Shown in pieces: positions 4,222 to 8,115 of a stretch of DNA of 8,115 bases. Position numbers and translations under genes: made by a program. The stretch comes from Chitinophagaceae bacterium. Lineage in GTDB: Bacteria > Bacteroidota > Bacteroidia > Chitinophagales > Chitinophagaceae. The notes below the pieces were generated by a model, which ran no database searches, was not told the DNA's origin, and worked only from the letters and a program-made list of their open reading frames with translations. The stretch covers positions 1 to 8,115 of the forward strand of contig JADLEN010000244.1 of NCBI GenBank assembly GCA_020846105.1, in the 5' to 3' direction. Each line of letters starts with the position of its first letter. Within the stretch, counting starts at the first letter, position 1.

Positions 4222-5666
4222 GTATAACAGAAACAGACAGCCTTGTATTGGAGCAATTGTTCGAAGACCATTTTGGTATCAAAGCCGAAAGTGTAAGTAT
4301 AATACCTATGTCTGGCTCGGACAGGCGATACTATAGGATAGGCGCTGGTAGCACCACAGCTATTGGCACCTTCAACCAGAATATTGCCGAAAATAATTCC
4401 TTTTACTACTTTACCGACCTTTTTCGGAAACACGAAATAAACGTGCCCGAGATATACAAAACAGGGAAAGACAGAAGGTATTACTTGCAACAAGACTTGG
4501 GCAACACCACACTATTCGACGAGTTGCAAAACAAGGGCTTGTGCGACGAGGTGAAGGAGTATTACAAAATGAGCTTGGAGCAGCTAGCCAAACTGCAATG
4601 GATGGCAGGGCGAGAGGCCGATTACAATCAGTGTTTTGGTACCAAACAATTTGACGAAAAAGCAATTAGCGCCGACTTCTTGTACTTCAAATACTACTTT
4701 GCCGACCTGCAAAAAATAGTGTACGACAAGACAGAGCTTACAGAAGAGATAGAAGAAATAAGTAAAGACCTTGGACGCATACAACCCAAGATGCTTATGT
4801 ATCGCGACTTTCAGAGCCGCAACATAATGCTATACGACGATAAGGTATATTTTATAGACTATCAAGGCTGTATGCAAGGCCCGCCGCAATACGATATTGC
4901 ATCGCTACTATGGCAAGCCAAAGCACAGCTGCCACAGAAATGGAAAGATGAATTGCTGAATAGCTATATCACTAGCCTCAATAACCTGCCAATGGCCAAA
5001 GTAGATGAGATGTACTTGCGCAGAGGTTACTCGCAATTTGTAATGCTGCGCCTAGTGCAGGTATTGGGTGCATATGGCTTTAGAGGATTGCTAGAGCGCA
5101 AGCCCCATTTTATAAGTAGCATAAGCCCCGCATTACAAAATTTGGCTACCTTTTTAGACGATAATCCGCAAATACCAAGCTACCCCAAAATGCGTGGCTT
5201 GCTAGAAAATATTAGTAGTAAGGAAATACAAAAAAATTACGAAACAGTACAAGCCAAAACAGAAAGTAAGCTGAAGGTTATCATCAATAGCTTTTCTTAT
5301 AAAAAGGGAATACCAAAAGACGAAACAGAAAATGGTGGAGGTTTTGTATTTGATTGTCGTGGTATATTGAACCCCGGTAGGATAGAGACTTATAAAAAGC
5401 TTAGTGGCTTAGACGAGCTGGTGCAATATTACTTGCTTACCGAAACCGAAATGCCTAATTTCTTAGAGCATATCTATGCTATAACAGACATCAGTATAGT
5501 AGATTATTTGCACCGCGATTTTGAAAGCTTGCAAATAAATTTTGGATGCACTGGCGGTCAGCATCGTTCTGTTTTTGCAGCCGAAAAACTTGCTATGCAT
5601 CTACGTACGAAATATAATTTGACCGTAACAATAAACCATACCAACCAAAAAAACTGGCTGCGCTAG
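4218..5666 (+). CDS. APH-type kinase fused to a RapZ C-terminal domain
   Basis: This is a two-domain cytoplasmic protein of 482 aa. Residues about 1-330 form an aminoglycoside-phosphotransferase (choline kinase-like) fold: a nucleotide-loop motif GSDRRYYRI (33-41), the catalytic loop YRDFQSRN (195-202) with D197 and N202, and the magnesium aspartate D214 in FIDYQG. Residues about 350-482 match the RapZ C-terminal domain: INSFSYKKGIP (356-366), FVFDCRGILNPGR (376-388) and GCTGGQHRSV (443-452). In E. coli this domain binds glucosamine-6-phosphate and the regulatory RNA GlmY. The N-terminal domain resembles sugar-1-kinases of the AmgK type used in cell-wall amino-sugar recycling. The combination suggests a kinase acting on or sensing an amino sugar, which is inference. 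A nucleotidyltransferase partner of the MurU type, expected from AmgK pathways, does not follow. Y195 replaces the usual His of the catalytic loop. The start overlaps the phosphatase stop by 4 nt. Confidence 0.9.
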   Translation: MSITETDSLVLEQLFEDHFGIKAESVSIIPMSGSDRRYYRIGAGSTTAIGTFNQNIAENNSFYYFTDLFRKHEINVPEIYKTGKDRRYYLQQDLGNTTLFDELQNKGLCDEVKEYYKMSLEQLAKLQWMAGREADYNQCFGTKQFDEKAISADFLYFKYYFADLQKIVYDKTELTEEIEEISKDLGRIQPKMLMYRDFQSRNIMLYDDKVYFIDYQGCMQGPPQYDIASLLWQAKAQLPQKWKDELLNSYITSLNNLPMAKVDEMYLRRGYSQFVMLRLVQVLGAYGFRGLLERKPHFISSISPALQNLATFLDDNPQIPSYPKMRGLLENISSKEIQKNYETVQAKTESKLKVIINSFSYKKGIPKDETENGGGFVFDCRGILNPGRIETYKKLSGLDELVQYYLLTETEMPNFLEHIYAITDISIVDYLHRDFESLQINFGCTGGQHRSVFAAEKLAMHLRTKYNLTVTINHTNQKNWLR

Positions 5667-5689
5667 TTATAATATTTTAAAACAGCACG

Positions 5690-7552
5690 ATGAGAAAACA
5701 ACTTACAGCTATCATGTTTGGCACACTGCTTTTGGCTGCATGCGGCAACAACAAAACAGAACATGCGGGCAATACGCAAGCTGTTATTGCAAAGGATATG
5801 CACACGCTCAGCAATGCCGATAGTATATTAATTAAACACCTTTCGCTAGACCTGACCGTGGATATGGACAGCCAACAATTGTACGGATGGGCAGGATGGG
5901 AAATTGAAAATACCATGGGTGCTCAGTCTCTTCGGCTAGACAATCATGATTTAATTATCGACTCGGTATTGGTAGATGGTGTGGCAGCCACATTCTCTAT
6001 AGGAGCAAAACAAGAACACCTTGGCGCAGCTTTAATTATTCCTTTGCTCAAAGAAAGCCATAAAGTAATGATTAAGTATGCTGCGAGCAAAGGTGCCAAA
6101 GCATTACAATGGTTAGCTGCTTCGCAAACGATAGGCAAAAAGCAACCCTTTTTATACACACAGTCCGAGAGTATTTATGCGCGCAGTTGGGTGCCTTGCC
6201 CAGATGGGCCAGGTATTCGTTTCAGCTACTCGGCACGCATTCAAGTACCCAAAGGTATGATGGCAGTGATGAGTGCAAGTGGTAATGCACAGCAAGCCAA
6301 TGACTCAGGTATTTATCACTTTGAGATGGAAAAGCCAATACCCGCATATTTATTGGCCTTGGCTGTTGGCGATATTCGTTTTAAAGCTATAGACGAGCGC
6401 ACCGGTGTATATGCCGAGCCCGAAATGATAGCAAAAGTGGCAAATGAATTTGCTGAAATAGGTAAGATGGTAAATACTGCCGAAAGCCTTTATGGGCCCT
6501 ATGCTTGGGGTAGGTACGACGTTATTGTATTGCCCGCAGGATTCCCGATTGGTGGTATGGAAAATCCAAAGCTCACTTTCTGCACACCCACCGTTATTGC
6601 CGGCGACCGCTCTCTTGTAAATCTTATTGCGCATGAGCTAGCACATAGTTGGAGTGGCAATTTGGTAACCAATGCCACTTGGGACGATATTTGGATGAAC
6701 GAGGGATTCACCGTTTATTTTGAGCGCCGCATAAGCGAAGCAATGAACGACAAAACTTATGTAAATATGCTTTGGGAGCTTGGCTATCAGGACTTGGAAA
6801 TGGCAGTAGAAGATTTTGGAAAAGACAGCAGAAAAACTTGGCTAAAGCAAGACCTCAAAGGCAAAGATGCCGATGAAGGATTGTCGGACATCCCCTATGA
6901 AAAAGGCGCGCTATTTCTTTGGCTAATAGAGCAAAATGTGGGCCGAGAAAAATGGGATGCATTTTTGAAAAACTATTTTGCAACACATGCTTTTCAAACG
7001 ATAACCACCGAAAAATTTCTCGATTATTTAGACAAAAATTTACTTAAAGGCGATAGTGCATTATACAAGATGTTGGATGTAAATGCTTGGGTGTATGGCC
7101 CGGGAATTCCTGCCAATGCGCCTCGTGCCGCAATGGAGCGTTTTGAAAAAGTGAACATAGAAAGAGCTAAATTTTTGGAAGAAAAAAGTACTAAAAACCT
7201 GAACACTGCTAATTGGACAACTCATGAATGGCTGCATTTTCTCCGCAAAATGCCCAAAGATTTGACCACAGATCAAATGGTTGTTTTGGACCAAGCCTTT
7301 CATTTTACCACTGCAAAAAATAGCGAGATTGCCGACCTTTGGTTTGTAATGTCTGTGCGCGCTGGCTACGAAAAAGCCTATGGTGAAATGGACAAATTTC
7401 TGAGTGTTACGGGCCGTCAAAAATTCATCATTCCGCTATACGAAGAGATGATGCAAACAGGAAAGGTTGAGATGGCAAAAGCAATTTACAAAAAACACAA
7501 AACCAATTATCACCCATTAGCGCAAAGCAAATTGGACAAAATAATTAAGTAG
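5690..7552 (+). CDS. M1 family aminopeptidase lipoprotein, leukotriene A4 hydrolase-like
   Basis: This predicted membrane-anchored zinc aminopeptidase has a lipoprotein signal peptide with lipobox LAAC, acylated Cys at C18. The M1 features follow in order: GGMEN (288-292) for substrate N-terminus recognition, zinc site H315-E-L-A-H319 with E338 as third ligand in WMNEG (exactly 18 residues between), and catalytic Y403 in PYEKG. The C-terminal helical domain (about 480-620) matches the leukotriene A4 hydrolase tail, including GRQKF (575-579), whose R576 and K578 align with the human R563 and K565 that hold the substrate carboxylate. At 620 aa it is the usual length plus the lipid anchor. D393, at the equivalent of human D375, is kept, but the Y378 equivalent is leucine. 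Peptide trimming in the periplasm or at the surface is the likely job. It starts 23 nt after the kinase gene and may belong to the same unit. It ends at a strong terminator. Confidence 0.95.
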   Translation: MRKQLTAIMFGTLLLAACGNNKTEHAGNTQAVIAKDMHTLSNADSILIKHLSLDLTVDMDSQQLYGWAGWEIENTMGAQSLRLDNHDLIIDSVLVDGVAATFSIGAKQEHLGAALIIPLLKESHKVMIKYAASKGAKALQWLAASQTIGKKQPFLYTQSESIYARSWVPCPDGPGIRFSYSARIQVPKGMMAVMSASGNAQQANDSGIYHFEMEKPIPAYLLALAVGDIRFKAIDERTGVYAEPEMIAKVANEFAEIGKMVNTAESLYGPYAWGRYDVIVLPAGFPIGGMENPKLTFCTPTVIAGDRSLVNLIAHELAHSWSGNLVTNATWDDIWMNEGFTVYFERRISEAMNDKTYVNMLWELGYQDLEMAVEDFGKDSRKTWLKQDLKGKDADEGLSDIPYEKGALFLWLIEQNVGREKWDAFLKNYFATHAFQTITTEKFLDYLDKNLLKGDSALYKMLDVNAWVYGPGIPANAPRAAMERFEKVNIERAKFLEEKSTKNLNTANWTTHEWLHFLRKMPKDLTTDQMVVLDQAFHFTTAKNSEIADLWFVMSVRAGYEKAYGEMDKFLSVTGRQKFIIPLYEEMMQTGKVEMAKAIYKKHKTNYHPLAQSKLDKIIK

Positions 7553-7568
7553 TTAAAAAAGGAAATTT

Positions 7569-7597
7569 AAAAAAGACTCTTTTTGAGTCTTTTTTTT
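7569..7597 (+). terminator. Intrinsic terminator after the M1 peptidase gene
   Basis: AAAAAAGACTC at 7569-7579 is the exact reverse complement of GAGTCTTTTTT at 7585-7595, with a five-T loop. The 3' side runs straight into T-rich sequence ending at 7597. It starts 17 nt after the M1 stop codon and is the only clear intrinsic terminator in the window. Reverse-strand action is also possible because the 5' arm begins with an A-run, but no gene reads in from the right. Confidence 0.9.
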
Positions 7598-7604
7598 ATA
7601 TTTG
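7597..7604 (+). promoter_or_regulatory. Bacteroidota -7 promoter element
   Basis: TATATTTG matches the Bacteroidota consensus TAnnTTTG exactly and lies 22 nt before the ATG at 7627, which would give a short leader of roughly 15 nt. A clear -33 TTTG at the right distance is missing, because that region is filled by the terminator hairpin. Its first T is also the last T of the terminator run, so the two signals abut. Confidence 0.7.
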
Positions 7605-7626
7605 TACCAACCTAAAAATAATTATC

Positions 7627-8115
7627 ATGAAAAAAATACCACTAAGCATAGGCTTGGTTTCTTTATTTTTGAGCACCAAAGCTCAAAAATTTGAATGGGC
7701 ATCCAATATGGGTGGCTCGCTTAGTACCATTGGCACTTCCATTGCAGTGGACAATCTCAACAACGTATACACTGTTGGTACTTTTAACGGGATTGCAGAC
7801 TTGGACCCTAGCAATCTAGTGATAGCCAATGTAACTGCTAATGGAGGCGAAGATATTTTTATTACAAAATTCAACTCAAAAGGCGAATACATTTGGGGCA
7901 AAAGTATTGGTGGCACAGGTACAGACTTGGCGCATCACATAAAGTTAGATGCTGCTGGCAACCCGTATATTATTGGTAGTTATGAAGGTGCTGTAGATTT
8001 TGACCCAAGCACTTCGGGCACTACAACACTTACAGCCAATGGGTCTTCAGATATTTTTGTAATGAAAATGTACGTGAATGTCAATCTTCAATGGTCTAAA
8101 TATTTTGGTGGAAAG
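7627..8115 (+). CDS. Secreted beta-propeller (SBBP-type) repeat protein, 3' end outside window
   Basis: The gene runs off the right edge after 163 codons with no stop. Residues 1-19 form a signal peptide with likely cleavage after Ala19 (TKA|Q). The mature part shows a repeat of exactly 66 residues: W24, W90 and W156 each fall in a segment of the form W-x(3-4)-hydrophobic-GG (EWASNMGG, IWGKSIGG, QWSKYFGG). Each unit also carries a D-x-x-x-N-x-Y-x-x-G strand (42-51, 108-117), a D-x-D-P-S or D-F-D-P-S turn (59-62, 124-128) and a D-I-F-hydrophobic strand (76-79, 142-145). This layout fits the SBBP beta-propeller repeat family of secreted Bacteroidota proteins. Such proteins often end in a type IX secretion sorting domain, which would lie beyond this window. 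An adhesive or surface role is likely, but the ligand is unknown. It has its own promoter box just after the upstream terminator. Confidence 0.88.
   Translation, partial: MKKIPLSIGLVSLFLSTKAQKFEWASNMGGSLSTIGTSIAVDNLNNVYTVGTFNGIADLDPSNLVIANVTANGGEDIFITKFNSKGEYIWGKSIGGTGTDLAHHIKLDAAGNPYIIGSYEGAVDFDPSTSGTTTLTANGSSDIFVMKMYVNVNLQWSKYFGGK

Overview
The window looks like a chromosomal segment from a member of the Bacteroidota, probably a Chitinophaga- or Sphingobacteria-like lineage. Three things point there. Two promoter boxes fit the Bacteroidota -7 consensus TAnnTTTG, at 395-402 and 7597-7604. Most starts lack a Shine-Dalgarno sequence. The gene types also fit: a kinase fused to a RapZ C-terminal domain, an LTA4-hydrolase-like M1 lipoprotein, and a secreted beta-propeller-repeat protein. 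Every gene I accept is on the + strand.

Positions 1-1303 are accessory in character. They open with a degenerate but strictly phased array (13-229): ten copies of NTGNCAA, 21 bp apart with one 28-bp step. Three small GCAA-stem hairpins follow (286-363), then a plausible promoter (372-402), an 8-codon leader-like ORF (466-492), and an AT-rich orphan gene of 151 codons (495-950) that I cannot assign a function. Behind it lies a GC-rich stretch packed with perfect inverted repeats (976-1187), then an A-tract, a less structured stretch, and one more hairpin (1257-1279).

Positions 1304-7552 carry housekeeping genes. An M42 aminopeptidase is followed by a palindromic intergenic repeat (2402-2449). 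Next is a tightly packed set: ispF (isoprenoid precursor synthesis), an LpxH-like hydrolase (lipid A synthesis), a SixA-like histidine phosphatase, and an APH-type kinase fused to a RapZ C-terminal domain. Gaps in this set are 3 nt, then overlaps of 1 and 4 nt, so co-transcription and translational coupling are likely. The shared theme is cell-envelope precursors: isoprenoid carrier, lipid A and probably amino-sugar phosphate. After 23 nt comes an M1 aminopeptidase lipoprotein, closed by a strong intrinsic terminator (7569-7597).

The last gene (7627 to the window edge) starts a new transcription unit. Its -7 box overlaps the final T of that terminator. It encodes a secreted protein of 66-residue beta-propeller-type repeats, cut off by the window end.

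The most unusual parts are the 21-bp phased array, the structured GC-rich region next to the orphan gene, and the overlapping phosphatase and kinase-RapZ pair. None of these is proven to be a new system from sequence alone.
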